A program made the position numbers and the translations under genes. 27,051 nt of DNA from CAG-877 sp963589235 (lineage in GTDB: Bacteria > Bacillota_I > Bacilli_A > RF39 > UBA660), in assembly GCA_963589235.1 (NCBI GenBank), contig CAVAJX010000074.1, positions 1 through 27,051 on the forward strand, read 5' to 3'. Under the pieces are notes generated by a model. That model saw nothing but the letters and a program-made list of their open reading frames with translations, was not told where the DNA came from and did not search any database. This document shows positions 16,546-24,413 of this stretch, piece after piece (positions within the stretch are counted from its first letter, which is position 1; every line of letters starts with the position of its first letter).

Positions 16546-16580
16546 AATACGAGCTAAAAAATTAGCTTGTATTCTTTCTT
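16546..16580 (+). terminator. second hairpin behind greA
   Basis: AATACGAGCTAA (16546-16557) pairs with TTAGCTTGTATT (16562-16573), 12 bp with one G-U, loop AAAA, then CTTTCTT. The T-tract is imperfect, so it is a backup terminator at best. It lies just upstream of the promoter at 16594. Confidence 0.5.
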
Positions 16581-16593
16581 AATAAGAAATAAA

Positions 16594-16602
16594 TGTTATA
16601 AT
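16594..16602 (+). promoter_or_regulatory. extended -10 promoter of the uORF/attenuator RNA
   Basis: TGtTATAAT with a perfect TATAAT at 16597-16602. There is no clear -35 box at 17 bp. Transcription would begin near 16609 and run into the structured RNA that follows. Confidence 0.6.
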
Positions 16603-16636
16603 ATATCTATAAATGAGTGCTTGTGAAGGAGTAACG

Positions 16637-16657
16637 ATGTGTTGGCAAAGCCAGTAA
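16637..16657 (+). CDS. 6-codon upstream ORF (MCWQSQ)
   Basis: ATG TGT TGG CAA AGC CAG TAA follows a strong SD AAGGAG (16626-16631) by 5 nt, better than many real genes in the window. Its last codons and stop lie in the 5' arm of the terminator-like stem, so a ribosome on it would cover the arm and let transcription continue. This is the arrangement of leader peptides in ribosome-dependent attenuators. It is inferred from layout alone; the peptide resembles no leader peptide I know. Confidence 0.45.
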   Translation: MCWQSQ

Positions 16658-16679
16658 GCGTATTTACAATAATACGTGA

Positions 16680-16761
16680 GAATTCATCTCGCCTTACGGG
16701 CTATTTTTATTTATAAGAATTCATCTCGCTTTATGGGCTATTTTCATTTATAAGAATTCAT
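16680..16761 (+). repeat. tandem 37-bp repeat, two full copies plus a partial third
   Basis: Units at 16680-16716 and 16717-16753 differ at three positions, all transitions, and a third starts at 16754 with GAATTCAT before diverging. Each full unit carries TCTCGC, the terminator 3' arm, GGGCT and a T-rich tail. Two of the three changes (positions 16730 and 16734) turn G-C pairs with the single 5' arm into G-U pairs, so pairing is kept. Confidence 0.85.
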
Positions 16762-16772
16762 TCAACTAAATT

Positions 16773-16799
16773 AAGTTCACTTTGCGTGAACTTTTTTTT
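16773..16799 (+). terminator. strong rho-independent terminator
   Basis: AAGTTCAC (16773-16780) and GTGAACTT (16786-16793) form a perfect 8-bp stem with loop TTTGC, running into eight T (16792-16799). It ends the structured RNA transcript and isolates it from the next operon, whose -35 box begins in the T-tract. Confidence 0.88.
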
Positions 16800-16826
16800 G
16801 ACCTTTATAACAAAGTATTGTATACT
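16798..16826 (+). promoter_or_regulatory. promoter of the sortase/Tad-like operon
   Basis: TTGACC (16798-16803), a 17-bp spacer and TATACT (16821-16826). The predicted start is near 16833, 26 nt before the first gene. It is the only clear promoter before the 10-kb gene string that follows. Confidence 0.7.
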
Positions 16827-16858
16827 TAAAAAGAATAGGATAATAGGAGTTGATAACC

Positions 16859-18415
16859 GTGATTATAAGAAAACCATATGCATTTCTAATTAAGAACTTT
16901 AGAAAAATACATATATTCATGTTTTTATTATGTGCGTTTATTTATTACAAAACAATTACTTTAAATTCATTCATAAATGAATTCATGGATTTATTTAGTT
17001 ATGATTCTTATAATGAACCAATATCTACATACACCGGTTTTTTACCTATGCTTGCATTAATACTATTAATAGCGTCAAGTATAGTACTAATCATATTGTT
17101 AAAACATAAAGACAAACCATGGAAAGCATATCTTTTACCAACAATAGAGTATACAGCCTTATTTCTTACATTTATCTTTACAGCTGGATATTTCAATAGC
17201 TACACTGGAAGTTCGGAAACGACAACAATAAGAGCCATAAGAGATGTTATCTTCATTTTAACTATACCTCAATATGCAAACTTTATTCTATTAGGAATAA
17301 GAATTTTTGGTGTTGACCTAAACAAATTTGATTTTAAAACCGATAAAGAATATATAGAACTTTCAGAAGATGATCGAGAAGAAGTAGAAATAAATATTAA
17401 TATAGATAAAGAAAGTATAAAAAGAACATATAAAAGATTTAAAAGAAATCTTGGGTACTTTTTTCAAGAACATAAATTATTAGTACAAGCAGTAAGTATC
17501 ATACTAATTATTTTTGTTGCCTATAAGAGTTATAACTATATATTTGTCGTTAATAAATCATATAGCCAAGGAGATATTATAAATACCAATGGTTATACAA
17601 TAACAATAAACAATAGTTATTATAGTGATAAAGATTATAAAGGAAGTAAAATATCATCTGGTAATGGTTTTGTAGTACTTGATCTAAATATTAAAAACAA
17701 TTCTGTAAAAAGGACAGTTAATTTGAATCGTTTTCATATAATGAATAAATCATCAAACTATTCACCAACAAATAAACTATATGAAACAGAATTTAATGAT
17801 TTAGGAAAAACAGTATCAGAATTAACATTGGAAAATGGTAAAGAAAATAATCTAATTTTAATTTATAAAGTATCTACTAAAGAGGACATAAATAGATTTG
17901 TTCTTTACTATCAAGAGTTAAATGGAAATGAAACACATTTAAGAAAAATAAAACTAAATATAACAGATTTATCAGAAATAAAAGAACAAGAAGCCGTTAA
18001 TTTAGGCGATGTTTTAACAATAAAAACAAAAGATGAAGAAAAAGAAATAATATTTGATAATTTAGAAATATTAAAAACAGTAGAATATAATGCAAAAAGT
18101 TGCAGCAGTTCAGAATGTTCAGTAACAACTAAAACTAAAACAGCAAAAGATGGATATTCAATCCTTAAATTAGACTTTTCTTCCAATGACTTTGCAGGCA
18201 AAGATATGATTGACTTTTTAATCAAATATGGTAAAATTAATTATATAGATAATAGTAAAACTAAAAAAGGGTACAAAATTAGTAATGCATTAAATACATA
18301 TGAATATTATGGTAAATACGTATATATAGCAATACCAGATGAAATTGCAAATTCAAGCAAGATAGAATTAGTAATTACAGTACGAAATAATAAGTACACA
18401 TATAAGCTAAAATAA
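16859..18415 (+). CDS. five-TM protein with DUF4352-like ectodomain, unknown function
   Basis: Product of 518 residues. The N-terminal half has hydrophobic segments at about 18-35, 61-81, 95-112 and 128-149, a charged cytosolic stretch (150-205, rich in Asp/Glu then Lys/Arg) and a fifth TM (207-223). The C-terminal half is extracytoplasmic: the first domain (about 235-365) with GNGFVVLDLNIKNNS resembles the DUF4352 beta-sandwich seen on Firmicutes surface proteins; the second (375-518) has a close Cys pair (CSSSEC). The start is GTG at 16859, 9 nt after AGGAG; an upstream TTG (16850) overlaps the SD. It is the first gene of the operon and may be a membrane partner of the surface machinery. 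Confidence 0.78.
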   Translation: MIIRKPYAFLIKNFRKIHIFMFLLCAFIYYKTITLNSFINEFMDLFSYDSYNEPISTYTGFLPMLALILLIASSIVLIILLKHKDKPWKAYLLPTIEYTALFLTFIFTAGYFNSYTGSSETTTIRAIRDVIFILTIPQYANFILLGIRIFGVDLNKFDFKTDKEYIELSEDDREEVEININIDKESIKRTYKRFKRNLGYFFQEHKLLVQAVSIILIIFVAYKSYNYIFVVNKSYSQGDIINTNGYTITINNSYYSDKDYKGSKISSGNGFVVLDLNIKNNSVKRTVNLNRFHIMNKSSNYSPTNKLYETEFNDLGKTVSELTLENGKENNLILIYKVSTKEDINRFVLYYQELNGNETHLRKIKLNITDLSEIKEQEAVNLGDVLTIKTKDEEKEIIFDNLEILKTVEYNAKSCSSSECSVTTKTKTAKDGYSILKLDFSSNDFAGKDMIDFLIKYGKINYIDNSKTKKGYKISNALNTYEYYGKYVYIAIPDEIANSSKIELVITVRNNKYTYKLK

Positions 18416-18425
18416 GGAGAATAGT

Positions 18426-20219
18426 ATGAAAGATAAAAAAAGATTATTTAGATTAATAAGATTAACAATTACTGTTGTAATTGCTGGAATATTTATTTGG
18501 TATTTTATTTTATCTCCTTACATAACATTCAAACAAAATGAAAATGAGATGTTAAAAGCTGCTAAAAGATATTATGAAATAAATTTAGATAAATTACCTA
18601 CAGGAACTAGAATAAGTACTGTAACATTACAAACCTTATCACGAGAAAGTTATATTGATAAGGATTTTTATGTTCCATTTAGTAAAGAACCTTGTTCAAT
18701 AACTGAAAGCTGGGTAAAAGTAAAACACACAGATTCAGGATATAAATATTATGTTTATCTAGAATGTGGAGTTCTAAAATCAACAACAGATCATAAAGGA
18801 CCTACAATTACTTTAAATGGTAAAGATGAAATAACTATAAATAAAGATGAAAAATATGAAGAACTTGGTGTTAAAAAAGTAGTAGATAATAGCGATGGAA
18901 AAATGGATGTTAAAGATGTTACTATAGACTCTAGTAAAGTTGATACATCAAAAGTTGGTACTTATAAAGTTACTTATACAGCATTAGATAGTTTTAAAAA
19001 TAAAACAGAGAAGGTAAGAACTGTAAAAGTAGTACAAGAACTAGAACATACCATTAAGAAAGATACTAATAACACTGGAGTATATACAGGCACAGTAGAA
19101 AATAACTACATTAGATTTTCTGGAAACTTATTTAGAATTGTTAGTGTAGAAAATGGTAATGTAAAAATAGTATCGGCAGAAGATGTTTCAAATGTTAACT
19201 ATTCAGGATTAGACCAATGGTTAGAATATTACTATGATCATTTAGCTGATAGTTCAAAAGAGTACATTGTAAAAACAAAATATTGTAATGATAAAGTAAC
19301 AGATACAACTACTAAGAAATGTTCATCATATACAAAAGAAAAAGATGTTTACATTTTATCAGCAGAAGATATAAATAACAGTTTAGATTCTTCGACTGGT
19401 GAAAGTTATTTATATCCAGACACAATACTTTGGCTAGCTAATACCAAATCAGATAAAGAAAGCTGGACAACAAGAAGATATTACAATGGTACTAATTTAC
19501 GATATAAAGAATTCTCAAAAGATTACAATTTTGCAGTTAGACCAGTAATCACTATCAAAGGCTCAGTTTTAATTACTGCTGGTTCTGGTACAACCAGTGA
19601 ACCTTACCAAATAGATGATATGAAAACTGGTAAAACAGATGAGAATTTAAACACTAGATACTCAGGTGAATATATAGAATATTCAAACATGTTATGGAGA
19701 ATAGTAGAAACTGAGAAAAATGGTACTGTAAAAGTTGTATCCAACGAGAACATTCCAATTGCTGGTGAGGAAAGAATTAGTTATGATGAAAATATAAATA
19801 ATAAAATATATAATCCTAATCAAAAAGGAAATGTTGGATATAAAATAAACCAAAAAGCATCAGACGTAATTGATGAAAAATATTTTGTTAAAACAGAAAT
19901 AGAAGTACCAATATATAAAACTATAGCTAAATATAACAAAGAAAACACAACAAAGAAGTATAAAGTTAAATTTCATGCACCAGATATGTATGATTTATAC
20001 ACAGCTAAAAATTCAAAATTATTAATAAACTACTGGTTTATTAACTCATCACAACAAGAAGATATTACTTATATGATTTCAGCGATAGGAGTAATTTATT
20101 ATAATGGAATACCGGATACAAATACAGCAGGAACAAGAGTAGTTGGATATTTAGATAAAAATTGCAAAATTGTATCTGGAAAAGGAACTGAAGAAAGACC
20201 ATATAAAATAGCAAAGTAG
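18426..20219 (+). CDS. pseudopilin-like/Ig-like surface protein with duplicated C-terminal module
   Basis: The 597-residue product has one N-terminal TM (about 13-31) leading into a helix (about 35-55). The following segment (LPTGTRISTVTLQTL, RESYIDKD, then a Cys pair C90 and C114) resembles the head of Firmicutes pseudopilin-like proteins. An Ig-like domain of DUF5011 type follows (about 124-203; YEELGVKKVVDNSDG, VGTYKVTYTALDS). The rest holds two related modules: YIRFSGNLFRIVSVENG (228-244) matches YIEYSNMLWRIVETEKNG (416-433), and the tail SGTTSEPYQI (387-396) matches GKGTEERPYKI (585-595). It probably projects from the membrane. LPTGT at 57-61 is too near the N-terminus to be a sorting signal. 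The SD AAGGAGA precedes ATG. Confidence 0.75.
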   Translation: MKDKKRLFRLIRLTITVVIAGIFIWYFILSPYITFKQNENEMLKAAKRYYEINLDKLPTGTRISTVTLQTLSRESYIDKDFYVPFSKEPCSITESWVKVKHTDSGYKYYVYLECGVLKSTTDHKGPTITLNGKDEITINKDEKYEELGVKKVVDNSDGKMDVKDVTIDSSKVDTSKVGTYKVTYTALDSFKNKTEKVRTVKVVQELEHTIKKDTNNTGVYTGTVENNYIRFSGNLFRIVSVENGNVKIVSAEDVSNVNYSGLDQWLEYYYDHLADSSKEYIVKTKYCNDKVTDTTTKKCSSYTKEKDVYILSAEDINNSLDSSTGESYLYPDTILWLANTKSDKESWTTRRYYNGTNLRYKEFSKDYNFAVRPVITIKGSVLITAGSGTTSEPYQIDDMKTGKTDENLNTRYSGEYIEYSNMLWRIVETEKNGTVKVVSNENIPIAGEERISYDENINNKIYNPNQKGNVGYKINQKASDVIDEKYFVKTEIEVPIYKTIAKYNKENTTKKYKVKFHAPDMYDLYTAKNSKLLINYWFINSSQQEDITYMISAIGVIYYNGIPDTNTAGTRVVGYLDKNCKIVSGKGTEERPYKIAK

Positions 20220-20226
20220 GGATAGT

Positions 20227-21039
20227 ATGAAAAAAAAGAAAAATAAAAGACTAATATATACAACTATATTAACAACTCTTTTATTAATAGTAATAGCGGT
20301 CTCGCTAGTACTTGGGCTAATAAAACTTATTTCTGGTGTGAAGCCATTCTATGAGTCGAAGGAAAGAACAGAAAAGATAAAAAAGTATAATAAAACGCAT
20401 GAAAAAACAAAAGCAATAGGCTGGGTGAGAGTTCAAGGAACGAATATAGATTATCCAGTAATATACGTTACCGGTAATCTGGATATCACCAGAATAACTG
20501 ATGATTTTACCTGGGTAATGAATGATGTTGATTCAATAACTAATTATGTTTATATTCTTGGACATAACATTCGTAATGTTTCATCTAATCCTTTGATCAC
20601 AGATAAAAATCATACTAGATTCGAGCAATTACCATCATTTATGTATTTAGACTTTGCTAAGGAAAATAAATATATTCAATACACAGTTGATGGAAAAGAC
20701 TACTTATATAAAATATTCTCTGTATCAATTGTAAAGAACGATGAATTGTCATATAAAACGGAAGATTTATCAAAATCAGAATTAAAAGAATATATAGCTA
20801 AATCGTTGGATAACAGTTTCTATGATTATGACGTTGATGTTGATGAAAATGACAATATCATAACTTTAGCAACTTGTACTAGATTCTATGGTGCGACGAC
20901 TGCATATACATATAAAATAGATGCAAGAATGGTACGTGACAAAGAAAAAATTAGAAACTACTCGGTCAATGAAAATAAAAATTATAAAGCTATTAAAGAA
21001 ATAATGGAAGGCGGCGAAAAGGATGAAGAAGAAATATAA
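20227..21039 (+). CDS. srtB: class B-like sortase
   Basis: Membrane-anchored cysteine transpeptidase of 270 residues. An N-terminal TM (about 10-35) precedes the sortase barrel. WVRVQGTNIDYPVIY is the class B entry strand. The catalytic His is H113 (YILGHN) and the Cys is C217 (ITLATCTR). An Arg about ten residues after the Cys, usual for class B, is not seen; R219 or R234 would have to serve. Sortases join surface proteins to peptidoglycan or to each other. No partner with a C-terminal sorting signal is encoded in the window. The start has only a weak SD (AGGGAT) and lies 8 nt after the previous stop; the 3' end overlaps the next gene by 17 nt. Confidence 0.85.
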   Translation: MKKKKNKRLIYTTILTTLLLIVIAVSLVLGLIKLISGVKPFYESKERTEKIKKYNKTHEKTKAIGWVRVQGTNIDYPVIYVTGNLDITRITDDFTWVMNDVDSITNYVYILGHNIRNVSSNPLITDKNHTRFEQLPSFMYLDFAKENKYIQYTVDGKDYLYKIFSVSIVKNDELSYKTEDLSKSELKEYIAKSLDNSFYDYDVDVDENDNIITLATCTRFYGATTAYTYKIDARMVRDKEKIRNYSVNENKNYKAIKEIMEGGEKDEEEI

Positions 21040-23893
21040 AAGAATAATAAAGGGAGTTTTAATTATATGTCTTAGCTTCTTTTTATGCCTTGAGGTAAGC
21101 GCAAAAGAATGCACAACTTCCTACAACGAAGATGCTGTTGACAATAAAAATGGAACAATAACTGTTGTAGCAGGAAATGGTGAATTTAGAGTACTAAAGT
21201 TCATTGGTGCTGGAGAAGATATAATATTTCAAAGTGAATATACTTTAAAAGCCGGAAAAACTTTGAATATTAATTATACACCAAATGTACAACAAAACAT
21301 ATATGTAGTTCTTGTATACTCAGGAACTGATGAGTGCTATAAAAATGGTGTCAATCTAATTGATTCAATCAAAAACGATATAAGATATGGCGATGATGGC
21401 AACAATACAGAAAAAGGTATATACAAACAAACATACAGTTTTACAATAAATGGTCCAGTAGTTAAAGAAAATGTTCAAAATGAGCACTACGGTGAGATTT
21501 GTCGATATTTTAGAGAAGGAATTTGGAACGATAAATTTGAGGGTTATGTAACAAAAGAAGATTTTGAAGAGTATAATCCAAAAGCAACCAATAGTGAAAC
21601 TGAATATAGAGGACTTTTCCCTTACTGTTATTCACCAAGTGTTTCTACAAACTACAGTATAGAAGATGTGGCCTATTATGCTGGTGTTGCAATTAGAACA
21701 TACAAGTTTAATCATAGAAATATAGGAACTATAACACCAGACATACCAAAAGATTCAGAAAAAACTTTTGAAGATACATCTGATTTAAAATTAAGTTTAA
21801 CTTGTGATATTCTAAATCTTGGCACAAAGTCAACAGAATATCAATATGTAAATAAACATAAATATACAGCAGTAGAAAAGACAAGTGAAGAATATAAGAC
21901 ATCAAAGGGCAATATTTATACTTGTAATAAGACATGTACTGAAGTACTAACTGTTGAATATGGTCCACCAGTAGCATCAATTGCTGGATTATGTTTTGAA
22001 TATAAAGTAAGGGTTACAAGTGAGGTAACATGTCAAACTACAGGAACTGGCACTCCACCTAATCCTGATGAATACAAGTATTGTGAGCCAATACCTCAAT
22101 GTAAAAGTAAATCAGGACTTACAACAACACCAGATGCTGGTCCAAATGAAGATTTTGATAATTGTATAAATACATGTGATAACGGTAAATATACACAAAA
22201 ATGTATCAATAAGTGTTATAAACAAGTCTATACCGACAGCAACAGCAACTTATTAAGCTATACTGATAAAATTGAAGCAACAGAACTTGCTAGTTGTAAT
22301 GAATTATTAAGTGAAAATTACCCTGATGCAACGGCTTTATCAAAATTAGTAACAAGCACATCTTATGATAAAAATGAATGCTATGGAAAATATACTTGGT
22401 CAAATGGTAAAATAATTTGGCAACAAGGAAAAGGTGGTCGCTGGACACAATATGCTAGATACTATCTTTCAAGTCCAAGTAAAGCTCAAGAAACAATAAA
22501 TCACGATGAGTTAAACGTATCATACAACGCGGGTAAAAAAGTTAAGGGTGAAAGACGATATTATTCACCAACTTCTGGCGGATTTAAAACATGGACTTTT
22601 TATAAAACAGATGCTGGCGCAACAGGCGGTGCAGCATGTGATTATGATTGTTCTTATGTTGGTTGTTCTTCCACTGATAAGTTAAATCCAGACGATGTAA
22701 AAGGCGATTATGAAACAGATATGGGTATATATGAACAATTCATAAAAGAATGTACTGCTGAAGCTTCATGTTCAACTAAAACAGCAGAATTCACTATTAA
22801 AGTTAATAATAAAACTAAAGACAAGCCTAATGAAGATAATTGGATTAACTATGATGCTGCAACTTTAACAAATACTGGTTCAGCAGTTGATATTAATGAT
22901 AAATCAAATATAATTCTAAACAGATCAGACTGTTATGGAGAAACAATAAATAATAATAAATACATGACAGAATGGAGTTTCCCAGGTACCTGGGTTAATA
23001 ACAAAACTGGCGAAATAAGTTATCAAGAAAAAACTGATAAGACATGGCATAAGAAAACAGACAAGTTCTGTACAAGCCTAAATTCAGCAAATGTTAACAC
23101 TGGTTGGTGGTACTATGGAGCTATGAAAGCACTTGGAAAAAGTGATGATGAAAGTAAGAAAAACGTTGTTACCGGAGAAACAATGACTGATGAACAACTA
23201 AAAGCAGCTGTTACAGATTACAATATTAAAGCATCTACAAGTGATTTTGGACATTTTAATTGGAAAATAGATGTAAGTTGTTTCTATGCCTTATATGACA
23301 CAGCAACAATAACACCAGATCCAACGCCATCATGTGAAGAAGATGACCCATCATGTAATGAATGTACTAATCCACCATGTACAGATTCATGTGAGGAGGA
23401 GGGATGTACGGATGTTTCTCCAGAACAAAGGTATCGTATCCGTACAGTAGATAATTCTGACTTGTTTCCTTCAACAGATGGTGAAGAAACAACTGATTCT
23501 ACAAAAACAGGCAGAACGCCAGGATTTAACTGGACAGTTAATGCCACAAACTTAAAGAATAAAAATTATATAATTGCGCCAACTGCATTATTAACGGAAA
23601 TCCAAGAAAAAGAAAGAAAAGGAGAAACATATTCAGACACTAATCTAGAATATGAATTTGTATTAGACAGAACAGCTTTAAGTGCTATAAGAAAACATAC
23701 TACATCCGGAAACTATACAAACTTTACTGGTAATTTTACTATAGTAAATGGTGTATCAGTATATAATAGTTCACTATTTAGAGGAACTGGAAGTACATTA
23801 GATAGTAAGTATATAAATAAAATAGGAATACTTGGATGTAATAATGAAGATAACGGAAAGTGTTATAACTATCCAGAATTAGTTGGAGAATAG
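21023..23893 (+). CDS. large secreted cysteine-rich protein, unknown function
   Basis: Product of 956 residues, not recognised as a known family. The N-terminus is a clear signal peptide (basic start, LIICLSFFLCLEVSA, cleavage after VSA). The mature protein has about 33 cysteines, often paired (CNKTC, CEPIPQC, NCINTC, KCINKC), and a compact block of six in 27 residues between D769 and D796 (PSCEEDDPSCNEC, then PPCTDSC). Many disulfides are therefore likely, unusual for a Firmicutes exoprotein. There is no C-terminal TM, LPXTG or NPQTN motif, so it is secreted or held by partners. The ATG overlaps the sortase 3' end, indicating coupled synthesis. It is the largest gene of the operon and the best candidate for the main external component. 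Confidence 0.8.
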   Translation: MKKKYKRIIKGVLIICLSFFLCLEVSAKECTTSYNEDAVDNKNGTITVVAGNGEFRVLKFIGAGEDIIFQSEYTLKAGKTLNINYTPNVQQNIYVVLVYSGTDECYKNGVNLIDSIKNDIRYGDDGNNTEKGIYKQTYSFTINGPVVKENVQNEHYGEICRYFREGIWNDKFEGYVTKEDFEEYNPKATNSETEYRGLFPYCYSPSVSTNYSIEDVAYYAGVAIRTYKFNHRNIGTITPDIPKDSEKTFEDTSDLKLSLTCDILNLGTKSTEYQYVNKHKYTAVEKTSEEYKTSKGNIYTCNKTCTEVLTVEYGPPVASIAGLCFEYKVRVTSEVTCQTTGTGTPPNPDEYKYCEPIPQCKSKSGLTTTPDAGPNEDFDNCINTCDNGKYTQKCINKCYKQVYTDSNSNLLSYTDKIEATELASCNELLSENYPDATALSKLVTSTSYDKNECYGKYTWSNGKIIWQQGKGGRWTQYARYYLSSPSKAQETINHDELNVSYNAGKKVKGERRYYSPTSGGFKTWTFYKTDAGATGGAACDYDCSYVGCSSTDKLNPDDVKGDYETDMGIYEQFIKECTAEASCSTKTAEFTIKVNNKTKDKPNEDNWINYDAATLTNTGSAVDINDKSNIILNRSDCYGETINNNKYMTEWSFPGTWVNNKTGEISYQEKTDKTWHKKTDKFCTSLNSANVNTGWWYYGAMKALGKSDDESKKNVVTGETMTDEQLKAAVTDYNIKASTSDFGHFNWKIDVSCFYALYDTATITPDPTPSCEEDDPSCNECTNPPCTDSCEEEGCTDVSPEQRYRIRTVDNSDLFPSTDGEETTDSTKTGRTPGFNWTVNATNLKNKNYIIAPTALLTEIQEKERKGETYSDTNLEYEFVLDRTALSAIRKHTTSGNYTNFTGNFTIVNGVSVYNSSLFRGTGSTLDSKYINKIGILGCNNEDNGKCYNYPELVGE

Positions 23894-23904
23894 GAGGTTA
23901 GTAT

Positions 23905-24390
23905 ATGAATAAAGGAATGTTAACAGTTGGTATAATTATCCTAGCTTTGATGGGATTGTTATTAATAAATGTTATTTCTAATTATTCAACTGGTAGTGAG
24001 TTGGATTATTACTTAGTAAAAGAAACAACTGAAGCAGCAATTGAAGATGCAATTGATATAAAATACTATCGTGATAATGGTGCTATCAGAATGGATAAAG
24101 ACAAATTTGTAGAAAGCTTCCTAAGACGCTTCGCCGATAGCGTAGATAATACTAGAAACTACAAAATAGGATTTTATGATTTAAATGAAGTTCCACCAAA
24201 AGTAAGTGTAAAAGTTGATTCTGCAACAGTTCTTAGTTTTGATAGTCAAAACTTAATAATGTCTACAAGTTTCGATGGAATTGTTGAATCAACTATAAAA
24301 AATGATATATATCTTACAGAAGCATATGAAAACGCAGATAATGAGTTGGGTCAGCCTATAGAAACAACTGACCCTCACGAAGGTTATTAA
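23905..24390 (+). CDS. small TadE/pilin-like membrane protein
   Basis: The 161-residue product has an N-terminal TM right at the start (MNKGMLTVGIIILALMGLLLINVI), followed by a long amphipathic helix (about 28-55; SELDYYLVKETTEAAIEDAID) and a small beta-rich domain. This resembles TadE/TadF minor pilins and the uncharacterised DUF5411 family found with CpaB/CpaF-like genes. I cannot confirm either without a profile search. No GFxxxE prepilin site is seen. It lies directly before the SAF-domain and ATPase genes with its own SD AGGAGG, in keeping with a structural role in the same machine. Confidence 0.65.
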   Translation: MNKGMLTVGIIILALMGLLLINVISNYSTGSELDYYLVKETTEAAIEDAIDIKYYRDNGAIRMDKDKFVESFLRRFADSVDNTRNYKIGFYDLNEVPPKVSVKVDSATVLSFDSQNLIMSTSFDGIVESTIKNDIYLTEAYENADNELGQPIETTDPHEGY

Positions 24391-24413
24391 TATAAAGAAG
24401 GAGAGGAAATAAA

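Larger units (their letters stand above)
16609..16799 (+). ncRNA. candidate structured leader or small RNA with embedded uORF
   Basis: This transcript is bounded by an extended -10 promoter and a perfect terminator and holds no ordinary gene. The 5' arm AGCCAGTAAG (16649-16658) pairs with CTTACGGGCT (16693-16702) with one A-G mismatch. Two hairpins sit inside, CGTATT/AATACG (16659-16676) and GAGA/TCTC (16678-16690), making a three-way junction. ATTTTTATTT follows, so the fold resembles an intrinsic terminator. TGGC (16643-16646) can instead pair with GCCA (16650-16653), which would break the terminator stem. A 6-codon ORF runs into the 5' arm. A second 3' half follows in tandem. I match it to no known RNA family. 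Confidence 0.55.

Noticed and set aside
16609..16720. Known riboswitch, T-box, SRP or 6S RNA
   Set aside because: I found none of the conserved core strings of these classes; the features are better explained by a uORF plus terminator.
16680..16761. Possible CRISPR array in the 37-bp repeats
   Set aside because: The units are directly adjacent with no spacers between them, only two are complete, and they are part of a terminator-like fold.
18594..18608. LPTGT as an LPXTG sorting signal in the pseudopilin-like protein
   Set aside because: It is at residues 57-61, far from the C-terminus, with no following TM segment or basic tail.
22442..22459. TQYA motif with C202 as a possible internal thioester (TQXA domain) in the Cys-rich protein
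   Set aside because: The candidate Cys and Gln are about 274 residues apart and the surrounding sequence does not look like a thioester domain; with so many cysteines a chance match is likely.
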